DNA of 12,054 nucleotides from Chryseobacterium gleum (GCA_943326825.2 CALPUT020000039.1:1-12054), one strand, 5' to 3'. Shown: positions 1-7,924, numbered from the stretch's first letter. The notes: generated from the letters alone by a model not told the origin. Translations and numbers: made by a program.

Positions 1-2009
1 AAATCTGACTGCATCATCTGCGTTGGAATTGTTGCTGGATAATTCGATTTTAAAAAGTTAGTATCCTTTGAAATTACTACATATTCGCCCTTACCAATTA
101 AAAATTGCGAATTTATGGTTTTTAGATTGGAAATCGTATCGTTTGCAAAGTTCCCCAATTGCCAATTTTGAAGGTCAATAATCTTATTTGAATTGTTGTA
201 AACTTCTACAAAATCTGAACCGCCAGTTAAAGGATCAAACAAGATTTCATTGATGAATAAATCACCTTTGACTGCTGTTTCTGGTAGAGCAAAATGTCCC
301 GTCAAATCGGTTTGATTGCCCCAACAATCTGCCACATTATTCAGTTGAAGCGTATAAATTGTACTCGGAATAATCGCTGAAGAAGTCGTGATTGAATATG
401 AATTTGGATATTGCCCATTCACCAAAATTTGAGCAACATTCAACGCTGGTGAAAAGTTCAAAATGGAATTCATCAAAGAAGTTGAATCCATTCCTTCGTT
501 AAACGTTATCTGAATTTCTGTTGAATTCAAAGGAACGATTGCGTATAAATTCGGTTTTTGAGAATCGGGAAGTGTGTCGTTTACAGAATTGACTGCTTCA
601 GGTGTTCCTCCTAATGAATTGTTACTCGCTTTCCAATTATCTTCTGAAGAACATGGATCATTTAATTGAATTCGTTCCAAAGTATAGCCTCCCTCCTTTT
701 TCACCTCATCTTTGTACCAATCATCCGTGAAATTCAATGAATCAATTAATAAACCATTGTTATTCAACAATTTTATAACATCACCACTGTTATTCAAACT
801 TGGAAAACTGCTTACTGATAAGGCTGAAGGATAATCTGTCAAAGAAGAAGAAGCACATAAAATTTTGTATTCTCCAGGAGCAATCCAAGCGCTTTGAATG
901 GTTCCATTTCCAGAGGCATCTCCTATTTTCCACCCATTTAAATTGAAATACTTTTGACTTTTATTGTAAATCTCAACAAATTCAACTTCTGGTAAACCGA
1001 CTATTGGTGAAGGATCTGCCATGAATTCAGTAATAATTAAATCTCCTTTTATCGGTGTTTCAGAAACGAAATACGAAAAGTTCGTTTGTTGATTTATTCC
1101 TGCATTTCCATTGACATCAGCTATTCCATTTGTGGTAACAGTATAGGTTGTTCCATTCGTCAAAGGATTGGCTAAAAGCACATGAATCAAAGACGAATTT
1201 GTAGCATCAATCTGAGCATTGGAAACAACATTACTTGGCGAAAACGAATAATTAGAAGTTGTTTGTAAAGCAATTGGATCCAATGGTTCATTGAATAAAA
1301 TATCTACTTGATTTTGAGTAATAGCAGAAGCACTGATAATCTGTGGAGCTGTTAAATCAACAATTTTTGGTCCAACATAAATATTATCGAAGTAAAATTT
1401 ATTGGCGTTTGAAACCGTGTAAGTAGTCTGCAAACCAAAATAACTTCCCACCAAATTTGAAGGATCATTTGCGGAAGCTTGAAGTAAAAATTGATCACCA
1501 CCAGCTGGATCGACAAACAATTTCCAATCTCCAGTAGCTTCACGAATCACTTTTACACTCAATGCAAAACTTGTGGCTATTTGTCCTACATTTCCAGCTA
1601 AAATTTCTGTAGAAATCGCATTTTCTTCTTTAAATAAGCGAATAGCATCTAAAGAACCTGTCTCACCAAATTGCAAATAATACCCATCAGGTTGAATGGA
1701 TAAATCTGAATTATTGGAAGTTAAATAGATTTTAGCATAATTATTAGCTGAAGGAGAAAAAGCGAGTTTGATCCAAAAATGCCATTCTTTTCCATCGATG
1801 TCTTGTAAATTATGAGTTGAAGTAATAATTGAATTGGCAGCTAAAGTATTACTTGATTGTAATTGAAGTGATGAGTTAATAGTATAATTAACAGTAGATC
1901 CAGTCCATGTTGGATTTGATGAGATTTCACCATCGTTAAAATCTTCACTTATCTGCGCTTTTATGGAAATTATCCAAAAAATTAATAAAAGTGGAAAAAA
2001 GTATTTCAT
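1..2009 (-). CDS. Secreted lamin-tail/Ig-like multidomain protein, partial
   Basis: The frame is open from an ATG at 2009 to the left window edge, giving 669 residues with no stop, so the C-terminus is missing. Residues 1-18 form a signal peptide (hydrophobic core, then KAQ at the cleavage site; no lipobox Cys). Residues about 20-214 look like a beta-sandwich, concanavalin/laminin-G-like region (starts SEDFNDG, ends KFYFDNIYVGP). Then an Ig-like SbsA-type domain (about 219-314, TAPQIISASAITQNQVDILF) alternates with a lamin-tail domain (about 321-470, KGDLIITEFMADP and EFVEIYNKS), a second Ig-like domain (about 484-576) and a second lamin-tail domain (from 581, KGDLFINEILFDP and DFVEVYNNS). 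Such architectures are typical of surface-exported Bacteroidota proteins that often end in a type IX secretion sorting domain; that end is outside the window. The role is probably cell-surface or extracellular, possibly adhesive or nuclease-associated, and cannot be specified. Domain calls rest on motif recognition. Confidence 0.85.
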   Translation of the reverse strand, partial: MKYFFPLLLIFWIISIKAQISEDFNDGEISSNPTWTGSTVNYTINSSLQLQSSNTLAANSIITSTHNLQDIDGKEWHFWIKLAFSPSANNYAKIYLTSNNSDLSIQPDGYYLQFGETGSLDAIRLFKEENAISTEILAGNVGQIATSFALSVKVIREATGDWKLFVDPAGGDQFLLQASANDPSNLVGSYFGLQTTYTVSNANKFYFDNIYVGPKIVDLTAPQIISASAITQNQVDILFNEPLDPIALQTTSNYSFSPSNVVSNAQIDATNSSLIHVLLANPLTNGTTYTVTTNGIADVNGNAGINQQTNFSYFVSETPIKGDLIITEFMADPSPIVGLPEVEFVEIYNKSQKYFNLNGWKIGDASGNGTIQSAWIAPGEYKILCASSSLTDYPSALSVSSFPSLNNSGDVIKLLNNNGLLIDSLNFTDDWYKDEVKKEGGYTLERIQLNDPCSSEDNWKASNNSLGGTPEAVNSVNDTLPDSQKPNLYAIVPLNSTEIQITFNEGMDSTSLMNSILNFSPALNVAQILVNGQYPNSYSITTSSAIIPSTIYTLQLNNVADCWGNQTDLTGHFALPETAVKGDLFINEILFDPLTGGSDFVEVYNNSNKIIDLQNWQLGNFANDTISNLKTINSQFLIGKGEYVVISKDTNFLKSNYPATIPTQMMQSD

Positions 2010-2012
2010 TCG

Positions 2013-2046
2013 TTTGATTTAATGACAACAAATATACTTATTTTTG
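2013..2046 (+). promoter_or_regulatory. Putative asd promoter (TTTG / TATTTTTG)
   Basis: TTTG at 2013-2016 and TATTTTTG at 2039-2046 fit the Bacteroidota -33/-7 pattern TTTG-N19-21-TAnnTTTG, with a slightly long 22-bp spacer. The predicted transcription start near 2053 leaves a leader of under 20 nt before the asd ATG at 2070. No Shine-Dalgarno sequence is seen, as is usual in this phylum. Confidence 0.5.
2029..2036 (-). promoter_or_regulatory. Putative -7 element for the lamin-tail gene
   Basis: Read on the minus strand this is TATATTTG, matching the Bacteroidota primary sigma -7 consensus TAnnTTTG, 19 bases before the ATG at 2009. A partial -33 match (TTTA) lies 18 bp upstream. The promoter call is inference from the consensus. 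Confidence 0.5.
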
Positions 2047-2069
2047 AAAATAAATAAATTATACTAATT

Positions 2070-3071
2070 ATGAAAGTTGCAGTTGTTGGCGCTACAGGAA
2101 TGGTTGGAAACGTAATGTTACAAGTATTACGTGAACAAAATTTTCCTATTACGGAATTGATTCCAGTAGCATCTGAAAAATCGGTTGGACAAGAAATCGA
2201 TTTTGGTGGTTTAAAATACTCAGTTGTTGGGTTGGCTACCGCTGTTGCAATGAAGCCTGATGTTGCTATTTTTTCTGCAGGAGGTGAAACTTCTTTAGAA
2301 TGGGCTCCAAAATTCGCTGAAGTTGGAACAGTTGTAATTGACAATTCATCTGCTTGGAGAATGGACCCAACCAAGAAGTTAATCGTACCAGAAATTAATG
2401 GAGATTCATTAACTGAAAACGATAAAATTATCGCTAATCCAAATTGTAGTACAATCCAATTGGTTTTGACGTTAGCTCCATTACATAAAAAGTATAAAAT
2501 CAAACGTGTTGTTGTTTCAACCTATCAATCGATTACTGGAACAGGTGTAAAAGCGGTTCAACAAATGGAAAATGAGCGTCAAGATATTTCTGGAGAAATG
2601 GCATACAAATATCCAATCGATAAAAACTGTATTCCACAATGTGATAGCTTTGAGGAAAATGGATATACAAAAGAGGAAATGAAATTAACAAATGAAACAC
2701 GTAAAATTTTAGATCCTGCAATTAGCGTTACAGCTACTGCTGTTCGTGTTCCGGTTGTTGGTGGACATTCAGAAGCTGTAAACATCGAATTTGAAAATGA
2801 TTTTGATTTAGCTGAAGTTCGTAAAATATTACACGATGCTCCAGGAATCACTTTAAAAGACGATCCAACGACTTTCTCTTACCCGATGCCAAAATATGCA
2901 CAAGGCAAAGACGATGTGTTCGTAGGGCGTATCAGAAGAGATGAATCACAAGCGAATACAATTAACATGTGGATCGTAGCTGACAACTTACGTAAAGGTG
3001 CTGCAACAAACGCTGTTCAAATTGGTAAGGCCTTGATTGAAAAAGGGATATTGGCTGTGGCAAGTATTTAA
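2070..3071 (+). CDS. asd: Aspartate-semialdehyde dehydrogenase
   Basis: This enzyme reduces L-aspartyl-4-phosphate to L-aspartate-4-semialdehyde with NADPH. It is the branch point for lysine/diaminopimelate, threonine and methionine synthesis and acts in the cytoplasm. The 333-residue length is normal for the family. An N-terminal Rossmann loop GATGMVG (residues 7-13) binds NADPH. FSAGGETS (about 68-75) and DNSSAWRM (91-98) are conserved. The catalytic cysteine is C126 in NPNCST, Q153 sits in STYQSITGTG, R226 and the catalytic base H233 lie in RVPVVGGHSE, and the C-terminal NLRKGAATNAVQIG closes the cofactor site. All key residues are present. The start follows directly on the AT-rich promoter region, and no competing upstream start fits. 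It is transcribed alone, diverging from the lamin-tail gene and ending in a hairpin at 3079-3110. I am very confident of the identification. Confidence 0.97.
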   Translation: MKVAVVGATGMVGNVMLQVLREQNFPITELIPVASEKSVGQEIDFGGLKYSVVGLATAVAMKPDVAIFSAGGETSLEWAPKFAEVGTVVIDNSSAWRMDPTKKLIVPEINGDSLTENDKIIANPNCSTIQLVLTLAPLHKKYKIKRVVVSTYQSITGTGVKAVQQMENERQDISGEMAYKYPIDKNCIPQCDSFEENGYTKEEMKLTNETRKILDPAISVTATAVRVPVVGGHSEAVNIEFENDFDLAEVRKILHDAPGITLKDDPTTFSYPMPKYAQGKDDVFVGRIRRDESQANTINMWIVADNLRKGAATNAVQIGKALIEKGILAVASI

Positions 3072-3078
3072 ACAATAA

Positions 3079-3110
3079 AAATGGGGAGTGATATTACTCA
3101 CTCCCCATTT
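3079..3110. terminator. Bidirectional hairpin terminator between asd and the converging gene
   Basis: A 13-bp perfect stem (3079-3091 with 3098-3110, core ATGGGGAGTGA) encloses a 6-nt loop. It begins 8 bp after the asd stop and lies 20 bp beyond the stop of the convergent minus-strand gene. A/T tracts flank both sides, so it could stop transcription from both directions. Confidence 0.8.
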
Positions 3111-3129
3111 ACAAAATTTATTTTATATT

Positions 3130-5058
3130 TTAATATCTAAAAGTATAACCTTTTGCTGAACATTTTGTTTTACAAAAATTAATTTGACATTCAGAAGAAC
3201 ACGCTTTTGGCTCACTATCACCATAGATATCATAACTTTGAGTATAGCTTAGATTGATAGAATTTCCCGATTCAGTATAGCAAGGGCATTCTGAAACTGA
3301 AAGCATATCTTTTCGTTTCATAACCTTACTACAAGCTATACATTTCGTTTCTTTATTATCTATTTGATTTCGCTTAGCCTTAATTTGATTCCAGTTTTTA
3401 TTATTTTTATTTTCATGAGCCAACTGACATGTAGCTGAACACATATCGTGTTTCCAATCTGTATTTCCCATATGGGCGATTGTAAAAGTGTTTTTAAAAT
3501 CATATTCGGAAATATTTATAGTTGGATTTCCAAAACCATCTTCAAAAAACGCCGCTCTTTCTATTTTTGGAAAATTAGAATTATTATCATAAATTCTGCT
3601 GAAAATTATCTTATCTGGATATGTGTATTTACCACAATTATTAGAACATAATACTTTAAAATCCCATGGATCTTTTATTTTAACTGATTGATTAAAATAA
3701 TAACCTTCGTTAACTCCTGAAAATAGTTTTTGAGGTAACGTTTCTATTAGTTCTTTTGCAGAACGACCTCCAAGAGATTGAGCTTTTAATATTAATTTAA
3801 CTCCTTGTTCTTTATTTTGAATATATCCCTCTCCATTAAAAACTTTAATACCTTTCAGAGTTAAAGCACCTGTGTTGTTTATAGGAATTAACTTTTCAAT
3901 ATAAAATATACATGAATCATTGTATTTTTTAGTATTAGTATTGTAATAAATCACTTGATATAAACAAGCTAAGTTAAAATATGCATCTGTTGCTCCAAAC
4001 TGTGCTGCACGATTTAAATAATACGATTTTTGTTTTAAAACCAATTTTGCAGTGTCGTATGGTAAAATAGCACTTAAAAGTTTGAATATAACAGGTCCAT
4101 ATACTTTATCATTCGAGAAATATTGGTTTTTTGGATTCATGTAATCAAATTTCCATTGACCTTGTAATTCCCCTTTTTTATAATCCATAAGTATCTGAGC
4201 TAGAGATTTTGGATTTTCATTAACTAACAATATGTCGATTGAACCCCTCAATATTTTTAAGAATTCTTCAGCATCATATTGAATTGTTGAGCCATCAAAT
4301 GCTTTAGGCACGATGCTTAACATTCCATTATATTTTATGGATGCGAAAGTAAAACTAAGACAGAACGACTTATCATCAATTGCAATCGGCATTTTCTCCA
4401 AAGTTGAATTTCGTTTATCAGCTATATTTTCGTAATCATAAGAACTTAAATCAAAACCTTCTTTGAATTTATTAATTTGACTGATTTTATCATCTATCAA
4501 ATCTTTTACTCTTAATAAATCTTCCTTATTAAAATCCTTAAAATAACTAACTAATAGACTATCTTGAGCAAAATAATACTTATTAAGATTATAATATCCT
4601 CTTGCATCTTCAATATCCTTACTAAGAAGAAATAATAATTGGAATTTCATAAATTTAGATGCTGAATTATTTAGAGTATTTTTAGAAATATAAGTCAACG
4701 CTTCTGAATTTTGCCAATATCGTTTTCCAGATAAAAATGAAATTGCTTTAATATTACCAATAGTTGCATTTGGCAAAATATAATCTGATACAATTTTTGG
4801 ATTACAATAAAATCTTGGAAATTTAGGATTTGGTGCTAAAAAATCATTTAAATAAATGGCATAATCTAAAACTTCATCATTTGAAACTACACCAACCATT
4901 TTTTTTAACTTTTTTAAACTCGGCTTGGAGTCTGAACTAAAATCAGATGTTTGTTTCAAAACATTACAAGGACTTGTAACATTATTTTGCGTAAACCCAT
5001 GTAATACAAATAAAAATGTAATTAGTATTAATAAAGAAATTTGTCTCATTTTTATCAT
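3130..5058 (-). CDS. Secreted Sel1-like protein with cysteine-rich C-terminus, unknown function
   Basis: I do not recognise this family. The frame is open to an ATG at 5091, but I prefer the ATG at 5058 (642 residues) because it places a short basic segment (MIKMR) before the hydrophobic core ISLLILITFLFVLHG; the ATG at 5049 is equally possible. This gives a signal peptide of about 22 residues and predicts export. The middle is helical and contains two stretches resembling Sel1/TPR-like repeats (about 346-368, RAAQFGATDAYFNLACLY; about 419-439, GVKLILKAQSLGGRSAKEL). From residue 471 to 633 there are 12 cysteines in short pairs: CSNNC (471-475), CSATC (540-544), CIAC (573-576), CPC (591-593), CSSEC (620-624) and CKTKC (629-633). 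The CxxC plus CSxxC-x3-F pattern recalls treble-clef/TRASH-like metal sites, but in an exported protein it could equally form disulfides. The gene lies downstream of the MORN-FISUMP gene on the same strand, about 100 bp away, with a possible shared transcript. Confidence 0.8.
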   Translation of the reverse strand: MIKMRQISLLILITFLFVLHGFTQNNVTSPCNVLKQTSDFSSDSKPSLKKLKKMVGVVSNDEVLDYAIYLNDFLAPNPKFPRFYCNPKIVSDYILPNATIGNIKAISFLSGKRYWQNSEALTYISKNTLNNSASKFMKFQLLFLLSKDIEDARGYYNLNKYYFAQDSLLVSYFKDFNKEDLLRVKDLIDDKISQINKFKEGFDLSSYDYENIADKRNSTLEKMPIAIDDKSFCLSFTFASIKYNGMLSIVPKAFDGSTIQYDAEEFLKILRGSIDILLVNENPKSLAQILMDYKKGELQGQWKFDYMNPKNQYFSNDKVYGPVIFKLLSAILPYDTAKLVLKQKSYYLNRAAQFGATDAYFNLACLYQVIYYNTNTKKYNDSCIFYIEKLIPINNTGALTLKGIKVFNGEGYIQNKEQGVKLILKAQSLGGRSAKELIETLPQKLFSGVNEGYYFNQSVKIKDPWDFKVLCSNNCGKYTYPDKIIFSRIYDNNSNFPKIERAAFFEDGFGNPTINISEYDFKNTFTIAHMGNTDWKHDMCSATCQLAHENKNNKNWNQIKAKRNQIDNKETKCIACSKVMKRKDMLSVSECPCYTESGNSINLSYTQSYDIYGDSEPKACSSECQINFCKTKCSAKGYTFRY

Positions 5059-5155
5059 ATTATTGATTTTTAGTATAATTTTCCTACTCATTTGGCTTTT
5101 CGGTAACGCCTTTTTTAATTTTAGTATTTATAAATTTACTTTCTGATTATTTAGC

Positions 5156-7075
5156 TTATTTTACCAACCTAATATAATAAAATGAATTATCACTTAAAGT
5201 ACTTTTTTCACCAGCAAGAATAGTAAATCCACCAATCTTTATTGATTCATGTTCGCCCATGTCAGATTCAAAACACAAAATCAGTATACTTTTAAAATCA
5301 TCGCAGATATAAAACACGTGCGTGTTTTCTAATGCGAATCCACTATCTATACCGAATGTTCCACCTGGTATTCCATTAAATCCTGATTCATTATTTCCAT
5401 AATTAGTTAAGATATGTTGAGGATCAACATAAAAATCATAGCTTTTTGATTTTAATTTCCTATAGGTCTGTTTAACGTTAGCTCCTCCTAAGTAATCGAT
5501 GGTTTTCTTTAACTCAGCACCAGATGGTAAATGCCAACCAATCGGAGCAAAACCTCTGCTATCTTTTACTGCATATAAGTTATACATCTTTCCATAAGTT
5601 TGTCCATATTGCGGATCAAAATTATAATAACACCATGCTGGTTGATGATTTTGTATCGCTTCCTTTGCTTCTTCAATAGAAGTGACTTGTGGTATAAGAT
5701 CACCATTTGCAAATCGTTCGATAGCTAAATCTTCTGACATCCAAACTTGAGTTCCAATTTGAGTGGTTTTTGGATTGAACGGTTTTACAAATTCGTTTTC
5801 TCTAAACTCACCTTCAAAAACCTGATTATCAGCTGTCAAAAATTTACCTTTTCCATGAGCATAACCATTTGACCAATCGCCTTCATAAATACTACCATTT
5901 GAAAAAACCATTTTACCTTTACCCTGAAGAGTAGTAGAAAAAGCATCTTCTGTCACATCCTCAACTATCCATTCTCCTTCGTAAAAGTTTCCATTCTCAA
6001 ATGTAATTTTCCCTTTTAATCCAATCACTCCATTATTCCATTCTCCTTCATATTTATTTCCATTAATAGTATTAAAACCAATTCCATTAATTTTATTATT
6101 AATAAAAAGTCCTGAAGTGATAATATTACCTTCTGGGTTATACACTTTCATTTTTCCATCTATAATTCCATTCACCCAATTCCCGTCCCACTTAAACTTA
6201 TCGTTAGTTGTTAAAACTCCAGCTCCATCCTTCTTATTATCTTTCCATGTTCCAATATATTCAGAACCATCTTGATATTTCATTGAACCAACACCTATTA
6301 TAACTCCATCAACTACATCACCGTTGTAAAAATCATTGTTGGCAAATTTGATAGAACCTTTTCCTGTTGCAACATTTTTAATAATGTCACCGTTGTATTC
6401 ATTTCCGTTTGAAAAACAAATACGACCTTTCCCGGTAAAAATTTCATTATCCCAAATCCCAACACAGATTGAACCATCCTTTAATTTCAATTGACCTTGG
6501 CCATTAAATTTATCATCTATAAACTGACCTTCGTATGTGTTATATTGACTCACTCTCGAGTTATTATTACAAAAACGGCCAAAATCATTGATAAAAGCGT
6601 AAATCCCAAAACCATTCTTCAAACCATTTACAATTTGACCCGAATATCTCATTCCATTAGAATAAATAAATTCACCTTTTCCATTCGGTAAATCATTACT
6701 CCACTCACCATTATAATTGTCCCCGTTTGTATACTGAGCTCTACCTACCCCATTTTTAACATTTAAAATAAATGATCCTGAATATTTATAATTTGTTGTT
6801 TGCAACAAACCATTGCCATTCATTTTTCCATCTATCCATTCACCTTCAAACGTTAAAAGCGAAGAAGTAAATTTCCCTTGACCATATGGTAACTCAACTT
6901 TATCACCTTCTATTTTTTCTTTGATATACGTTCCTACGTAAGTTCCAGTAATTTTTTCGTTGTTGATTTCTAAAACATAAGTAAAATCTCCACCTTCTTT
7001 AAGTTTAATTTTTTTGTCTTGTGAAAAATGAATGGAGTAAATCCAACAAAAAAACAATAATGTACAATACTTCAT
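5156..7075 (-). CDS. Secreted MORN-repeat protein with C-terminal FISUMP domain
   Basis: The product has 639 residues. Residues 1-19 look like a signal peptide (KYCTLLFFCWIYSIHFSQ), so the protein is probably exported. From about 62 to 430 it is an array of roughly 15 MORN-type repeats (pattern YxGxWxxGxxxGxG, e.g. EYIGTWKDNKKDGAGV at 271-286). Repeat starts are spaced exactly 23 residues apart at 97-143, 180-364 and 396-419, interrupted by two short insertions. From about 436 to 637 it carries a FISUMP domain (Fibrobacter succinogenes major paralogous family), seen in TQIGTQVWMSEDL (438-450), YGKMYNLYAV (494-503) and FAPIGWHLPSGAEL (509-522). MORN repeats form elongated beta-hairpin scaffolds, and FISUMP domains are common in secreted Bacteroidota/Fibrobacterota proteins of unclear role. 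The function is probably surface-associated but unknown. The gene is followed by the Sel1-like secreted protein on the same strand. Confidence 0.88.
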   Translation of the reverse strand: MKYCTLLFFCWIYSIHFSQDKKIKLKEGGDFTYVLEINNEKITGTYVGTYIKEKIEGDKVELPYGQGKFTSSLLTFEGEWIDGKMNGNGLLQTTNYKYSGSFILNVKNGVGRAQYTNGDNYNGEWSNDLPNGKGEFIYSNGMRYSGQIVNGLKNGFGIYAFINDFGRFCNNNSRVSQYNTYEGQFIDDKFNGQGQLKLKDGSICVGIWDNEIFTGKGRICFSNGNEYNGDIIKNVATGKGSIKFANNDFYNGDVVDGVIIGVGSMKYQDGSEYIGTWKDNKKDGAGVLTTNDKFKWDGNWVNGIIDGKMKVYNPEGNIITSGLFINNKINGIGFNTINGNKYEGEWNNGVIGLKGKITFENGNFYEGEWIVEDVTEDAFSTTLQGKGKMVFSNGSIYEGDWSNGYAHGKGKFLTADNQVFEGEFRENEFVKPFNPKTTQIGTQVWMSEDLAIERFANGDLIPQVTSIEEAKEAIQNHQPAWCYYNFDPQYGQTYGKMYNLYAVKDSRGFAPIGWHLPSGAELKKTIDYLGGANVKQTYRKLKSKSYDFYVDPQHILTNYGNNESGFNGIPGGTFGIDSGFALENTHVFYICDDFKSILILCFESDMGEHESIKIGGFTILAGEKSTLSDNSFYYIRLVK

Positions 7076-7122
7076 AAGTAATATTTAATTTATTATTAAT
7101 TAACTAATTTGCTATGAATCAT

Positions 7123-7171
7123 TATAAAGATGATAGGCAATACAAGTTTTGTATTGCCTATCATCTTTATA
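7123..7171. repeat. 23-bp perfect inverted repeat with 3-nt loop
   Basis: The arms 7123-7145 and 7149-7171 are perfectly complementary (core GATGATAGGCAATACAA) around a GTT loop. It sits 48 bp upstream of the MORN-FISUMP start codon. It may be a terminator for transcripts arriving from the desaturase cluster, since the arms end in AAAGA/TCTTT, but no long U-tract follows on either strand. A leader/attenuator or an intergenic repeat element is also possible. Confidence 0.7.
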
Positions 7172-7265
7172 TTAAATTCTGAATTTTAATTTAGGTAGGT
7201 AAGCTATAAATATGATATTATGCTTGATAAATATAATTCAATAGCTGTATAGAATAAATATTATA

Positions 7266-7273
7266 CAAATGTA
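7266..7273 (-). promoter_or_regulatory. Possible -7 element upstream of the MORN-FISUMP gene
   Basis: The minus strand reads TACATTTG, an exact TAnnTTTG match. There is no good -33 partner. If used, it would give a leader of about 185 nt that includes the perfect hairpin at 7123-7171. A second identical box occurs at 7472-7479. Low confidence. Confidence 0.25.
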
Positions 7274-7509
7274 AACCTAGTTTATGAAATTAAAGTTCAG
7301 TTTAAAAATAAATTAAAATGTTAGGAAATTAATATCTTAAAATGTTTAAATCTGAAGATATTATACTTTATTCTTTTAATTGAAGAAGCAAACTAACAGA
7401 AATGAAAATAGAATCCTTATTAATATTGAAGACCTTTTAATGTTTTGATTTACTTACTAATTAGAACTAAGCAAATGTATAATAGATCATTTTATGTGGT
7501 AATGCACTG

Positions 7510-7542
7510 AAAAAAAGATTATGTAAAATTTTTCTTAATCTT
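7510..7542 (-). terminator. Weak terminator-like hairpin at the end of the HslR-like gene
   Basis: On the minus strand, AAGATTA (7542-7536, overlapping the stop codon) can pair with TAATCTT (7521-7515) around a 14-nt loop, followed by a run of T to 7510. The stem is short and entirely AT-rich apart from one G-C pair, so this is tentative. Confidence 0.3.
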
Positions 7543-7924
7543 CTTCATCTCCCCAACCTTCTAAGAAATAACCTAATTCTCTTCTGTCTTTTTTCGTTGG
7601 TTTTCCACTTCCATTATCTCGGTAAACTGCTTGAGAAAGGTTGTATAATCTGAATTTTTCGACTTCTTCTAAAGGTGTTGTATCGATCAAATAATTTTCA
7701 ACCAATTTAGGTCCTACTCGCTTATCAATAATATCAATTAGCTTGTAACTATAAGTGGCTGTATTTTTAGAAATTTCGATGGAATCACCAACTTTTGGTT
7801 CACGTGAAGGCTTTACTTGCTGACCATTCAGTTTAATTTTTCCTTTAGAGATTAATTCCGAAGCCTGTGATCGTGTTTTAGCCAATCTTACCGCCCATAC
7901 TACTTTATCAAATCGTGATGCCAT
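7535..7924 (-). CDS. hslR: S4-domain RNA-binding protein, HslR (Hsp15) family
   Basis: The 129-residue length is close to that of E. coli Hsp15 (about 133). The N-terminal S4 domain is clear: RFDKVVWAVRLAKTRSQA (4-21) followed by SKGKIKLNGQQVKPSREPKVGD (26-47). The C-terminal GSGKPTKKDRRELGYFLE is the conserved basic tail seen in Bacteroidota members. Known Hsp15 binds free 50S subunits that carry a stalled peptidyl-tRNA and helps recycle them; I infer the same role here. The start at 7924 lies inside the upstream YjbR-like gene (17-bp overlap), which implies translational coupling, and the gene is the last of a three-gene minus-strand cluster. Confidence 0.9.
   Translation of the reverse strand: MASRFDKVVWAVRLAKTRSQASELISKGKIKLNGQQVKPSREPKVGDSIEISKNTATYSYKLIDIIDKRVGPKLVENYLIDTTPLEEVEKFRLYNLSQAVYRDNGSGKPTKKDRRELGYFLEGWGDEED

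Larger units (their letters stand above)
7076..7534. other. Gene-free AT-rich intergenic region
   Basis: This stretch of about 460 bp lies between the HslR-like gene and the MORN-FISUMP gene, both on the minus strand. No convincing ORF, tRNA or known RNA is visible. It holds a 23-bp perfect hairpin at 7123-7171, two minus-strand TACATTTG boxes (7266-7273 and 7472-7479) and a weak terminator-like hairpin at the stop of the HslR-like gene. The rest is simple AT-rich sequence. Confidence 0.6.

Noticed and set aside
2006..2503. 165-codon minus-strand open frame antisense to asd
   Set aside because: It lies entirely against the 5' part of asd and the promoter gap, its translation shows no known family, and asd is unambiguous. 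The real minus-strand gene here starts at 2009 in another frame.
5049..5091. ATG at 5091 as the true start of the Sel1-like protein
   Set aside because: It would put a 16-residue lysine-rich extension before the signal-peptide core. The ATG at 5058 or 5049 gives a normal signal peptide. The longer start cannot be fully excluded.
5094..5116. GGC...GCC plus T-run resembling a plus-strand terminator
   Set aside because: Only a 3-bp stem forms and no plus-strand gene precedes it, so it is not a credible terminator.
6491..6691. Plus-strand open frame inside the MORN repeats
   Set aside because: It is a shadow of the repeat-coding strand with no family resemblance and no promoter of its own.
5156..7075. 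The 69-base periodicity as a tandem DNA repeat or CRISPR-like array
   Set aside because: The period equals 23 codons of MORN repeats; the DNA copies are diverged and no constant repeat with unique spacers exists.
7172..7509. Possible small RNA or decayed gene in the AT-rich gap
   Set aside because: Beyond TACATTTG boxes there is no convincing structure, open frame or recognisable protein remnant.
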